A DNA stretch of 27,949 nucleotides from CAZHGD01 sp964531735 (GCA_964531735.1 CAZHGD010000095.1:1-27949), one strand, 5' to 3'; counted from the first letter of the stretch, positions 15,485 to 23,296 are shown. Program-made: numbers and translations. Notes: generated by a model not told the origin, from the sequence alone.

Positions 15485-17135
15485 CACACTGGAGCGGGTC
15501 CTGCGACGGGCGCGCGGCCGACTGCTGCGGCAGGCGGCCGAACGGCGTCTGGCGCGCTACCTGCGGCCGGGTCTGGCGGGCGCGGTGGTGGTGCTGGCGG
15601 CCGACAAGCTCTGGCGCTTGCGGTTCGAGCCCTGGTGGCTGATCGGCACGGTCCTGGGTCTGGCCGTGGTGGCAGCGCTGGCGTTGGGCCGTCGCCGCCT
15701 GACCACGCATGGCGCGGCGCTGTTGCTCGATGAGCGGCTGGGCCTGAACGAGCGCCTCAGTTCCGCCGTGTCGCTCGCCGAGAGCGGCGCGCCGGCGCCC
15801 TCGCGCGAGCCGTTGCTGGCCGATGCCGAGCGGCACGCTGCCGCCGTGGACCTGCGGCGCGCGCTGCCGCGGACCTGGCCAGCCGAGACGCGGGCGTGCC
15901 TGGTGCTGGCCGCGGCGCTGCTCGTCTGCGCGGTCGTACCGCGGTTCGACACGTTCCGCACGCAGACCGACTTGGCGACCGAACTCGTCTCGCGGCAGGT
16001 CGGCCAGGAACTCGCCGTGGCCGCGGAGCAGGCCGAACGGCAGGCGGCGCAGCGCCATGACCCTCGCGCTCGAGCGCAGGCCAGGGCGCTCTATCGCGAG
16101 GCGCTCCGCCTGCGGCGGGCGCGGCTGCCGAAGGACGAGGCCCTGCGGCGGCTGGACAAGGTGCAGCGCAGCCTGCAGCAGGAGCGCGAGCGCCGAGCCG
16201 GGCATGCGCTCCGGTCGACCAGTCGTCAGGCGCTGGACAACCTGCGGCGACAGGGCGGCCTGAGCGCCGACTTGGCCGGCGGCCTGGAGGACCCGCGCCA
16301 GGCCGCCGCACAGGAGCTGCTCAGGCAACTGAGCCAGCGACTGCGCGACGGCCAACTCGGCGAGGCCGAACGACGCCAGGCCGCTGAGCAGTTGCGCCGG
16401 GCGGCCGAAGGTCTGAAGGGCTCGCCCTACCAGAAGCAGGCCGAGGCGCTGGACAAAGCCGCCCAGGCGCTGGAGAAGAGCTGCCGGGGCGGCGGCAAGT
16501 CGGGCGACGAGCAGGCCGCGAAGGCGCTGGACGAGGCGGCCAAAGCGCTGGGCGAAGGTGCCGGCGGCGACCCGTCGCAGCAGCAGCTTGAGGACCTGCA
16601 GGAGCAGGTGCAGAACGGCAAGGACTCGCTCGGGCGCGCCGAGGACCTGCGCGACGAGGCCAAGCGCAACGGTGGCCAGTGCCCCAACGGGCTGTGCCAG
16701 CCGAAGGGCAACAAGCCCGGCGAAGGTGCCGGCAAGGCGGGGCGCGGCTTCGGGCCGGGCACGACCAACGAAGCGGCCGAGCCGACTCCCTCGGAAGGCG
16801 CGCCGCAGGAGCAGTACCACGAGGGCGACTCGCCGCCGGACCAGACCAAAGCCGAGTGGGAGCGCCTCTACGCGCCGCGCCGGACCGAGACCATGCAGGA
16901 CGACCAGCGAGTGGGCGGCAAGGCCGGCAGCGGTGGCCGCGTCCACACGCAGAGCGGTCCGCGCGAGGCACCGCGGCTCGGCAACTCGCGCGTGCCCTAC
17001 CAGGATGTCATCGGCGACTACCGCGGCGCCGCTGAGGATGCCATGTCGCGCGGCGACATACCCGCGACCCAGCGCCAACGGGTGAAACGGTACTTCGATG
17101 ACCTGCGGCAGCCCGAGGGGCCAGGCGCCCGCTGA
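15477..17135 (+). CDS. DUF4175-like coiled-coil membrane protein
   Basis: The 552-aa protein has hydrophobic segments near residues 33-43, 54-71 and 139-154. A cytosolic loop between them (HGAALLLDERLGLNERLSSA) is typical of DUF4175-like proteins that accompany MoxR ATPase/DUF58/VWA clusters. Residues 165-400 are Ala/Glu/Arg/Gln-rich and predicted coiled coil. Residues 400-490 are Gly/Pro-rich and probably disordered, with a CPNGLC pair of cysteines. The C-terminus (VPYQDVIGDYRGAAEDAMS, then a basic RVKRYFDDL) matches the end motif of such proteins. AAGGTGG (15464-15470) is 6 bases before ATG 15477. No moxR, DUF58 or VWA gene is adjacent, so this copy is separated from its usual partners. The role is unknown. 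Confidence 0.72.
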   Translation: MADTLERVLRRARGRLLRQAAERRLARYLRPGLAGAVVVLAADKLWRLRFEPWWLIGTVLGLAVVAALALGRRRLTTHGAALLLDERLGLNERLSSAVSLAESGAPAPSREPLLADAERHAAAVDLRRALPRTWPAETRACLVLAAALLVCAVVPRFDTFRTQTDLATELVSRQVGQELAVAAEQAERQAAQRHDPRARAQARALYREALRLRRARLPKDEALRRLDKVQRSLQQERERRAGHALRSTSRQALDNLRRQGGLSADLAGGLEDPRQAAAQELLRQLSQRLRDGQLGEAERRQAAEQLRRAAEGLKGSPYQKQAEALDKAAQALEKSCRGGGKSGDEQAAKALDEAAKALGEGAGGDPSQQQLEDLQEQVQNGKDSLGRAEDLRDEAKRNGGQCPNGLCQPKGNKPGEGAGKAGRGFGPGTTNEAAEPTPSEGAPQEQYHEGDSPPDQTKAEWERLYAPRRTETMQDDQRVGGKAGSGGRVHTQSGPREAPRLGNSRVPYQDVIGDYRGAAEDAMSRGDIPATQRQRVKRYFDDLRQPEGPGAR

Positions 17136-17225
17136 TTGCCGCGCGTGATAGACTATGGGTCTGCGCAACAGGAGGCCGGACCACGGGCTAGGCGGCCCGG
17201 GCCGGTTCCGGCAGCGGAGGCGTAC

Positions 17226-17753
17226 ATGAGCGACCGGCGCTATCTCGTGCTCTCGGCCATCGGTCCGGACCGTCCCGGCTTGGTGGCCGGGCTGACGGCC
17301 TCCATCGCGCGCCGCGGTGGCAATGTCGAGGACAGCCGAATGGCTGTGCTGGGGGGCTCGTTCGGTGTGATGCTGCTGCTGTCGGGCGAGCCGGCGGTCA
17401 TCGAGCGCATCACCGCCGAGGCCGGTCAGCTCGAGGCTGACAGCGGTCTGAAGATCCACATCGAGACCACCGTCGCCCCGCACGTGGCCGGTGGCTCCGC
17501 GCGCTATACCATCGAGGTGGAAGCCGCGGATCGCGAGGGGATTGTCCACGCCATCGCCGCCGCCCTCTACGACCTCGGCGGCAACATCGTCAGTCTGCAG
17601 TCGGAGGTGTACCCGGCGCCGGTGACCGGTGCGCCACTGTTCCGGCTCACGCTGGCGGTGGACATCCCTGGCCAGGTGGCACCCGCCACCTTGCAGGCTG
17701 CCCTGGACCAACTGGCCGTCGGCGAGAACCTCGACTGCACGGTGCGCCGTTAG
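17226..17753 (+). CDS. Tandem ACT-domain protein, GcvR-like
   Basis: The 175-aa protein consists of two ACT domains (about 5-80 and 90-170) and nothing else. The first begins YLVLSAIGPDRPGLVAGLTA, the typical GcvR/ACT opening, with GGNVEDSRMAVLGGSFGVML after it. GcvR of gamma-proteobacteria represses the glycine-cleavage operon by binding GcvA; in other phyla such proteins are general amino-acid-binding regulators of unknown partner. ATG 17226 has GGAGG (17216-17220) 5 bases upstream, better than any start in the open frame back to 17136. It ends the rightward cluster. Its TAG stop overlaps the TAA of the opposing receiver gene, a fully convergent arrangement with no room for a terminator. 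The second ACT-bearing product in this cluster (after GlnD) hints at shared amino-acid sensing, which is inference. Confidence 0.83.
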   Translation: MSDRRYLVLSAIGPDRPGLVAGLTASIARRGGNVEDSRMAVLGGSFGVMLLLSGEPAVIERITAEAGQLEADSGLKIHIETTVAPHVAGGSARYTIEVEAADREGIVHAIAAALYDLGGNIVSLQSEVYPAPVTGAPLFRLTLAVDIPGQVAPATLQAALDQLAVGENLDCTVRR

Positions 17754-18193
17754 GCGGCCGGCGCCGGTGAGAGCAGTTCGCGAACACTGGCGCTGAGCTC
17801 GGCCGCCCGGAACGGTTTCGACAGGAAGGCGCCGTTGTAGCCGGGCGGCAGCGCGCTGCCTGTCATGCCGGACATCAACAACAGCTTGATGCCCGGCTGC
17901 TCGGCCCGCAAATGCTCGGCCAGTTCGACGCCGCTCAGTCCCGGCATGACCACATCGGAAATGAGCAGCGTCAGGTGGCGCATCTGGCGGGCCAGCGCGA
18001 GAGCTTCGGCGCCGTCGGCGGCCACCACCACCTGGTACCCGTCGTGCCGCAGGATCCGCTCGGCCAGGCGTCGCACGCCATCGTCATCTTCGGCCACCAG
18101 CACAGTAGCTGGTTCATCCGGCGCCGCCGAACCATGGCCGGTGGTCCGGGCGATCCTTGCCACACGGTGCTGACGCGACCCTGGTAACGTCAT
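17750..18193 (-). CDS. Stand-alone response-regulator receiver protein
   Basis: The 147-aa protein is a CheY-like receiver domain after a ~28-residue basic, probably flexible N-terminus. Conserved residues are the acidic pair Asp36-Asp37 (VAEDDDGV), phospho-acceptor Asp80 (LLISDVVMPG), Ser108 (LLMSGM) and Lys126 (FLSKPF). There is no output domain, so it acts by protein-protein contact or in a phosphorelay. The sequence style (GYQVVVAADGAEAL, SDVVMPGLSG) is that of receivers attached to hybrid histidine kinases. No kinase is adjacent. ATG 18193 is the first start; an internal start near residue 30 would still give a full receiver. It may be read from its own promoter or through the 65-base gap from the beta-helix gene. 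Confidence 0.87.
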   Translation of the reverse strand: MTLPGSRQHRVARIARTTGHGSAAPDEPATVLVAEDDDGVRRLAERILRHDGYQVVVAADGAEALALARQMRHLTLLISDVVMPGLSGVELAEHLRAEQPGIKLLLMSGMTGSALPPGYNGAFLSKPFRAAELSASVRELLSPAPAA

Positions 18194-18211
18194 CGGTGTG
18201 CCGCCTTTGCC

Positions 18212-18240
18212 CCAATATGCGTCGGTCGTTCATAAACCAA
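18212..18240 (-). promoter_or_regulatory. Possible promoter for the receiver gene
   Basis: On the minus strand TTGGTT (18240-18235) and TATTGG (18217-18212) stand 17 bases apart, about 19-48 bases before the start codon. The gap is the most A/T-rich stretch nearby. The match to consensus is moderate, so read-through from the beta-helix gene remains possible. Confidence 0.35.
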
Positions 18241-18258
18241 CCTTTAGAGCGGCGCGAA

Positions 18259-20955
18259 TCACTTTTGCTTCGGGCTGTCGCAGGTCGCAGTGATGTCGTC
18301 GAGGTAGAAGACTCGTCGGTCGGTGGCCTCGCTGACCCAACCCAGCCAATGCAAGGCGCGAAATCGCTGGTTGCAGGCCAGGCCTTCGAAACGTCGTGTC
18401 GGCTCGTGTGGCAAAGTCACTTCGACGCTGTACCGACCGGTCGACCGGGCGCCCAGCGGACAGGTGATGCGCAGCCGAACCCACTCGGCCACCGGCAGCT
18501 TCAGCAGCTCCTTACCACCGGCGAGCAGGCGACCGTCGGGCTCGACGTGCAGGCTCGGGCCCGTCAGGTACGGGTGGCCGGCCGTGCGCCACTCGTGGTA
18601 CAGCTTGGCCCCGGCCTCGACGCGGAGCGCGAAGCTGACGGTGGCGACGCCCTTGACGAAGTGCGGCTGGTAGGCGAAGTGCGGGTCCCAGACGTTCTTG
18701 AGGCCCGGCGCGTCGACCACCTTCAGCGAATGCCGGCCGCTGGCGGCGGTCTCGTCGGTGACGGCGATGGCAGCGTGATCGCCGCCCACCGACACGCTGG
18801 CGTTCGGTGGCGGCGCGCCCACCGCAGAGCCCTCGAAGTCGTCGCTGACCGGCGTGGGCTGGCCGTAGCCGGTCGGGAAGACCATGACGGCGCGTTGCAG
18901 GCCGCGCGGCAGGGCCACCCAGGCCGCGTCGCCGTAGAGGCCGATGCCGGCCGGGTCGATTGGCTTGAACCCGAGCTGGAGCGCGGGCGAATCCGGTCGG
19001 AGCCGGAAGTCGCGCGCGGCGGCGTCGACGAAGCGCGGGTCGGCCACCTGCGAATCCTGATCCTGGCCCTTGGCTTGCCATTCGGCCCAGTCGAGACCCG
19101 CGAACTCGGGCTCGCCGCCGACGGCCCAGTAGAGATTGCGCCGCATCTGGTAGTGGCCGTCGGTCCAGTTGCCGCTGAGGGTCTGCCCCTGGTCGAAGTA
19201 GACGATGTTCTGCTCGAAGGTGAAGCTGGTGTGCGGCTCCTGGCGCGAACGCTGGACCTGACCTTCGGAGGCGAACGCCAGGATGTTGTTGCGAACGATG
19301 TTCTCGCGCCCGTAGTGCTGGTGGAAGCCGCCGGTCTTGGTGTTGTACGCCAGGTTGTTCTCGATGACGATGTTGCTCGAACCCTCGTCGGTGTACATCG
19401 CCCAACCGCCGTAGCTGTACGACAGCACGTCATGGAAGCTGTTATGGGCAATGCGCGTGCCCGGCGAGATGCCCAGCGTGTAGAACCCGCCCATGTCGCT
19501 CATCACGCCCCACCCGAGGTGGTGTACGTGGTTGTGCTCGACGACGTTGTGGTGCGCCGACGACTCCTGGTAGCCCCAGCTCCAGCCGACCGAGATGCCG
19601 GTGTAGTAGAGATCGGAGATCTCGTTGTGGCTGATGGTGTTGTGGCTCGACCGCTGCACGAGGATGCCGCAGGCGCCGTTGAACACCTCGGTCAGGTGGT
19701 GCAGGAAGCAGTTGTCGACCGTGTTCCGCTCGGCCAGCGCGGCGCCTTGCCGCGTCTGGCCGTCGCCGATCCGGACACCGCCGCCGCCGAGGTCCCAGAT
19801 GTGGCACCGCTGCACCAGGTTGTCCTTGCAGCCGACGTCCAGCCAGACACCATACCCGCCGGCATGGGCGACCTCCAGCCCCTCGAAGCGACAGGCGTGC
19901 GCGCCGCGCGCCTCGATGGTGGCGCCGAGGAAAGTGGCGGCCTGCCCGTCGAGCGTGGTGCCGCGCGGGAACTGCCAGTCGACGTGCCGGAAGGCCAGGT
20001 CGCGGAACACGAGGTGGCTGACCGGCAGCCCGGCGTCGGCCTCGCCGGCCAACCGGACCAGGTGGTTGGCCACCACGGGCAGGACGGCCTCCGCCGTGGC
20101 CAGGTCCTCGCCCGGCCGCGGGATGTAGAGCACTTGCCCGGCTTTGCGGTCGAGGACCCACTCGCCCGGCTGGTCGAGCGCGCTACGCACGTTCTCGACG
20201 TGGTAGCGCTGCTGCCGCTCCCAGTAGCCGACCGGCCAGCCACAGCGGTTCTGGAAGTGCAGCGTGTGGTTCTGCTCGTCGAGCAACTGCACCCAGTGCT
20301 GCGAGTTGGTCCAGGAGTGGTAGAGCACGACCATGGCGTCGGTCAGGTCGTCGGTCGGGTTGAGGTCGCCCGGCCGGTACGAGAAGCCCAGACAAGCCTT
20401 GGCGTCGCCGCGCTGCTGGTGCGGGTCGATGCCGGGCAGGGGCCCGGTCATGCGCAGGTAGCCCTCATTGGGCGTGCGCGCGCGGGTGGCGCGGCGGCCA
20501 TTCACCCAGAGCTGGTTGGGCAGCCAGCGGCCGTCCTTCAGTTCCGGCACGTCGGCCACCCAGACCGGACCGTGGCCTTGGCGCCAGCCGCCGATCCGGC
20601 GCCCGCCGCTGAACACCACCTTGGCGCCCGGCGCGGCGCGGTAACTGACCGGCGCACCCTCGGTACCACCGTCCTCGGGACCGAAGGTCACCGTCTCGAG
20701 CGTCGGGTAGACGCCGGCGGCGAACTGCACGGTGACGCTGCCAACGCCGCCGCTCCGGCGCCAGCGGCGCACGGCGTTGCGGGCGCCGCCAAGGGAGGCG
20801 ACGGGCCCGTCGGTGCGAGCGGCGTTGGGCTGGGCGAGCCGGCCGGACCACTGGTCGTTGCCGTCGGTGGCGGCATACAGCGTCGTCTCGGCCGCGCCGG
20901 CGGCGCCGGCCAGCAACGCGACCGCGGTCAGGATCAGCACAGGGCAGTCGATCAT
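18259..20955 (-). CDS. Secreted right-handed beta-helix protein, GH141-like
   Basis: The 898-aa protein starts with a signal peptide (hydrophobic core VLILTAVALLAGAAG, likely cleaved after Ala22). After YAATDGNDQWSG, a signature of beta-helix glycan-active proteins, come a beta-sandwich insert (about 90-290) and parallel beta-helix coils (about 300-610) rich in Asn/His turns such as NTISHNEISDLYYTGISVG and IVIENNLAYN. Family GH141 (alpha-L-fucosidase/xylanase) has this organisation and similar motifs, so a pectin or hemicellulose substrate is plausible, though the catalytic residues were not verified. Residues about 690-890 form a jelly-roll-like module that may bind carbohydrate. GGAG is 6 bases before ATG 20955, and a strong promoter precedes it. 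It is divergent from the SSS symporter. Beta-helix is confident; GH141 is tentative. Confidence 0.82.
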   Translation of the reverse strand: MIDCPVLILTAVALLAGAAGAAETTLYAATDGNDQWSGRLAQPNAARTDGPVASLGGARNAVRRWRRSGGVGSVTVQFAAGVYPTLETVTFGPEDGGTEGAPVSYRAAPGAKVVFSGGRRIGGWRQGHGPVWVADVPELKDGRWLPNQLWVNGRRATRARTPNEGYLRMTGPLPGIDPHQQRGDAKACLGFSYRPGDLNPTDDLTDAMVVLYHSWTNSQHWVQLLDEQNHTLHFQNRCGWPVGYWERQQRYHVENVRSALDQPGEWVLDRKAGQVLYIPRPGEDLATAEAVLPVVANHLVRLAGEADAGLPVSHLVFRDLAFRHVDWQFPRGTTLDGQAATFLGATIEARGAHACRFEGLEVAHAGGYGVWLDVGCKDNLVQRCHIWDLGGGGVRIGDGQTRQGAALAERNTVDNCFLHHLTEVFNGACGILVQRSSHNTISHNEISDLYYTGISVGWSWGYQESSAHHNVVEHNHVHHLGWGVMSDMGGFYTLGISPGTRIAHNSFHDVLSYSYGGWAMYTDEGSSNIVIENNLAYNTKTGGFHQHYGRENIVRNNILAFASEGQVQRSRQEPHTSFTFEQNIVYFDQGQTLSGNWTDGHYQMRRNLYWAVGGEPEFAGLDWAEWQAKGQDQDSQVADPRFVDAAARDFRLRPDSPALQLGFKPIDPAGIGLYGDAAWVALPRGLQRAVMVFPTGYGQPTPVSDDFEGSAVGAPPPNASVSVGGDHAAIAVTDETAASGRHSLKVVDAPGLKNVWDPHFAYQPHFVKGVATVSFALRVEAGAKLYHEWRTAGHPYLTGPSLHVEPDGRLLAGGKELLKLPVAEWVRLRITCPLGARSTGRYSVEVTLPHEPTRRFEGLACNQRFRALHWLGWVSEATDRRVFYLDDITATCDSPKQK

Positions 20956-20973
20956 CGGGTGCTCCGCGCGGCG

Positions 20974-21002
20974 AGGATAGCCCAGGCGGCGGTGCGGGTC
21001 AA
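20974..21002 (-). promoter_or_regulatory. Promoter for the beta-helix gene
   Basis: On the minus strand TTGACC (21002-20997) and TATCCT (20979-20974) are exactly 17 bases apart. The -10 hexamer is identical to that of the glnD promoter. Transcription would begin about 12 bases before the start codon, leaving a very short leader that still contains the GGAG ribosome-binding site. Confidence 0.62.
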
Positions 21003-21059
21003 TGCGCGGCCGCCTGGGTCGCGCCAGGCCGTCGGGCGCCCGGCAGCGCGCACAGCCTA

Positions 21060-21088
21060 TTGACTTCGAGGCAGCCGTTCCCTACCAT
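21060..21088 (+). promoter_or_regulatory. Promoter for the symporter gene
   Basis: TTGACT (21060-21065) and TACCAT (21083-21088) are separated by 17 bases and lie 37 bases before ATG 21126. The TTG at 21060 is in frame with the symporter, but as part of a -35 box it is unlikely to be its start codon. The -35 boxes of this promoter and the divergent one are 57 bases apart, so one regulator bound between them could serve both. Confidence 0.55.
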
Positions 21089-21125
21089 CCGCGCGGGTCG
21101 GCAGCGGCCCGCGGCGAGAGAGTGT

Positions 21126-22658
21126 ATGGATCCATTGGCAGGACTCGGCCTCCAGACCCATTTCGGTCCCCTCGACTGGGCGTTGGTGGCGCTCTTCATG
21201 ATCAGCATCACCGCCGTCGGCATCTACTCACGCAAGTTCGTCGGCGACATCGGCGACTTCGTGGTGGCCGGGCGGGCGGTGCGGACCTACCTCGGCGTGG
21301 CGACCATGGTGGCCACCGAGATGGGCCTGGTCACGGTGATGTACTCGGCCCAGAAGGGCTTTCTGTGCGGCTTCTCGGCCTTCGTCATCGCGGCCGCCGG
21401 GGCCATTGTGGCCCTGATCGTCGGCTTGACCGGGTTCATTGTCGTGCCGCTACGCAAAACCGGCGCGATGACCATTCCCGAGTTCTACGAACAGCGGTAC
21501 GGCCGCGGGGTGCGCATGGTTGGCGGCGCCATTCTGGCGCTCTCGGGCGTGCTGAACATGGGCATGTTCCTGAAGGCGGACTGTCTGTTCATGACCAGCA
21601 TCACCGGGCACAACGATCCCACCGAGCTGCAGATCGCCATGACCATCATGCTGTTGATGGTCCTGGTCTACACCATGCTCGGCGGCATGATCGCGGTGCT
21701 GGTGACCGACTACCTGCAGTACGTGATCATGTCGTTCGCGTTGGTCGCCACCTCGGTCTACCTGATGACCAAGGTGGGGTGGGGGCAGATGGTGACCGCC
21801 GTGCAAGCCCTGCGCGGCGAAGCCGGCTTCAACCCGCTGATCGAGCCGAGCATCGGACCGGCCTACATTGCCTGGATGTTCTTCCTCGGTCTGGTGTCCT
21901 GTGCGCTCTGGCAGACCTCAGCCATCCGGGCCTCGTCGGCCGAGAACCTGAAGGTGGTCCGCAAGACCTACGCCTGGGGCTCGGTCGGCTTCCTGATCCG
22001 GTTCATGATTCCGTACTTCTGGGGCATCTGCGCGTTGGTCTACCTGACCAGCCAGCCGCACCTGCGCGCCGTGTTCGTGCCGGCGCCGGGCACCGAGTTG
22101 CCGCAGGAGGTCAGTCTGCGCGCCCTGCCCATTGCGTTCGGCGCGCTGCTGCCGGCCGGCGCCATCGGTCTGCTCACGGCCGGCATGTTGGCGGCGGCGA
22201 TGTCGACGTACAACAGCTATCTGCACTGCTGGGCGTCGGTGCTGACGCAGGATGTGTTCGCCCCGGCGATGGGCAACCGCCTGAGCAGCCAGATGCGCAT
22301 CCGGCTGGCCCAGGTCGTCATGGCCGTCGTGGCCGTGTTCCTGCTGGTCTGGGGCCTGTGGTACGACCTCGGCCAGAACCTGTGGGACTACATGGCCGTG
22401 ACCGGCGCCATCTACTTCACCGGCGCCTTCGCGGTGCTCACGGCGGGGCTCTACTGGCCCAAGGCGAGCAAGGCCGGGGCCTACGCCTCGTTCCTCAGCG
22501 GCCTGTCGGCCATCGTCGGCCTGACACCCATCCAGAAGCTGCTGGGCGTGGAGTGGAAGTCCGAGTACGTCGGCCTCAGCACGGTGGCGCTGACCGCGAT
22601 CGTGATGGTGGTGGTCTCGCTCCTGGTACCCGACCCGCCGAAGGAGGTGACCTCGTGA
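21126..22658 (+). CDS. Sodium:solute symporter, SSS family
   Basis: The 510-aa transporter has about 13 predicted helices in the SSS (LeuT-like) order. It begins with an extracytoplasmic N-terminus, then WALVALFMISITAVGIYSRK and the family region GDFVVAGRAVRTYLGVATMV. LLTAGMLAAAMSTYNSYLHC (around residues 350-375) is the characteristic TM8 stretch, with Ser/Thr residues at the sodium site. SSS members take up sugars, amino acids, nucleosides or sialic acid with Na+; the substrate cannot be told. Divergence from a secreted beta-helix protein suggests a sugar or sugar acid. ATG 21126 is preceded by GAGAGAG. Its TGA overlaps the GTG start of the following small gene by four bases (GTGA). Confidence 0.9.
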   Translation: MDPLAGLGLQTHFGPLDWALVALFMISITAVGIYSRKFVGDIGDFVVAGRAVRTYLGVATMVATEMGLVTVMYSAQKGFLCGFSAFVIAAAGAIVALIVGLTGFIVVPLRKTGAMTIPEFYEQRYGRGVRMVGGAILALSGVLNMGMFLKADCLFMTSITGHNDPTELQIAMTIMLLMVLVYTMLGGMIAVLVTDYLQYVIMSFALVATSVYLMTKVGWGQMVTAVQALRGEAGFNPLIEPSIGPAYIAWMFFLGLVSCALWQTSAIRASSAENLKVVRKTYAWGSVGFLIRFMIPYFWGICALVYLTSQPHLRAVFVPAPGTELPQEVSLRALPIAFGALLPAGAIGLLTAGMLAAAMSTYNSYLHCWASVLTQDVFAPAMGNRLSSQMRIRLAQVVMAVVAVFLLVWGLWYDLGQNLWDYMAVTGAIYFTGAFAVLTAGLYWPKASKAGAYASFLSGLSAIVGLTPIQKLLGVEWKSEYVGLSTVALTAIVMVVVSLLVPDPPKEVTS

Positions 22659-22825
22659 ATCTGTGGATTGCCCTCTGGGCCGTGACCTGGTTCGGTGGTC
22701 TGGCGGTCTTCACCTACCTGACCATCATCGTCACCATCTTCGGCGCGCAGGACTTGGTGAGCCTGGTCCGAACGCTCGAGGCCCGGCACAAGGCCGGCGA
22801 GTTCGACGAGACGCCGGTCGGCTGA
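22655..22825 (+). CDS. Small one-helix membrane protein coupled to the symporter
   Basis: The 56-aa product starts at GTG 22655, inside the last codons of the symporter. The perfect Shine-Dalgarno sequence AAGGAGGTGA (22641-22650) is 4 bases upstream. Residues 2-31 (LWIALWAVTWFGGLAVFTYL then TIIVTIFG) form one long hydrophobic helix. The tail QDLVSLVRTLEARHKAGEFD is amphipathic and charged. Small companion proteins are known for some SSS carriers (for example YhdT for PanF and the DUF4212 proteins), but this one resembles none I can name. The near-ideal ribosome site inside a coding region argues that it is made in quantity. It is probably an accessory subunit. Confidence 0.75.
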   Translation: MNLWIALWAVTWFGGLAVFTYLTIIVTIFGAQDLVSLVRTLEARHKAGEFDETPVG

Positions 22826-22829
22826 GACA

Positions 22830-22871
22830 CCAGGGCGGCGCGCCGCGGCGGACCGTGGCGCGCCGCCCTGG
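22830..22871. terminator. Long GC hairpin between convergent genes
   Basis: CCAGGGCGGCGCGCC (22830-22844) pairs perfectly with GGCGCGCCGCCCTGG (22857-22871), a 15-bp stem around a 12-base loop. It lies between the symporter microprotein stop (22825) and the VOC gene stop (22875), which face each other. Neither side has a T-run, so it is not a classical intrinsic terminator, but it is well placed to act as a bidirectional, U-less terminator or 3'-end stabiliser. Confidence 0.65.
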
Positions 22872-22874
22872 GCA

Positions 22875-23261
22875 CTACAGGAGGGGGGTGGCGCGCTGGG
22901 CGAGCTGGAGCGGAATGCCCCAGGGGTCGCGCAGCATCACGAGCTGGTCACCTGACGGAATGCTGAACAGATCGGTGTCGATGGTCGCACCGGCCGCCAG
23001 CAGGCGGTCCCGCTCGCCGGTGATGTCGGTGACGGTGAACGCGATGTGCAGCACCAGGTGGTGCTGGTCAGGGTAGTCCGGCACCGGCGCGATGGGGTTG
23101 TGATAGACCTCCAGCATGACCTTGCCGTCCGAGGTGGCCAGGAAGGTGGTGAACGGCGCTTCGGCCATCTGCCGCACAACGCGGAAACCGAGGTGCTCGA
23201 CGTACCAGGCGGCCAAGGCCGGCGGATCCGGCACTTGCCAGGCGACATGCTCAATCGTCAC
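22875..23261 (-). CDS. VOC (glyoxalase/dioxygenase fold) protein
   Basis: The 128-aa protein has the two beta-alpha-beta-beta-beta modules of the vicinal oxygen chelate superfamily. Likely metal ligands are His5 (IEHVAW), Glu51 (LEVYH), His72 (VLHIAF) and Gln119 (PLQLAQ), and the end motif LRDPWGIPLQL is typical. Members include glyoxalase I, methylmalonyl-CoA epimerase, dioxygenases and resistance proteins; nothing here picks one. GTG 23261 has AAGGAG 6 bases upstream. It is last in a three-gene minus-strand operon, 35 bases after the GNAT gene. Confidence 0.85.
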   Translation of the reverse strand: MTIEHVAWQVPDPPALAAWYVEHLGFRVVRQMAEAPFTTFLATSDGKVMLEVYHNPIAPVPDYPDQHHLVLHIAFTVTDITGERDRLLAAGATIDTDLFSIPSGDQLVMLRDPWGIPLQLAQRATPLL

Positions 23262-23296
23262 TAGTGGCTCCTTGCAGGCGCCGCCCGGTGGACGGC

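Noticed and set aside
17136..17225. A longer GcvR-like protein starting at 17136
   Set aside because: The extra 30 residues have no ACT character, and the GGAGG site at 17216-17220 points to ATG 17226.
14790..17711. A 973-codon minus-strand open frame
   Set aside because: It is the shadow of two overlapping plus-strand genes. The translation is low-complexity Ala/Arg/Gly/Leu with no motifs, as expected in GC-rich DNA.
18157..21063. A 968-codon plus-strand open frame
   Set aside because: It lies opposite the beta-helix gene, whose signal peptide, promoter and repeat pattern are clear. The plus-strand product has no fold signature.
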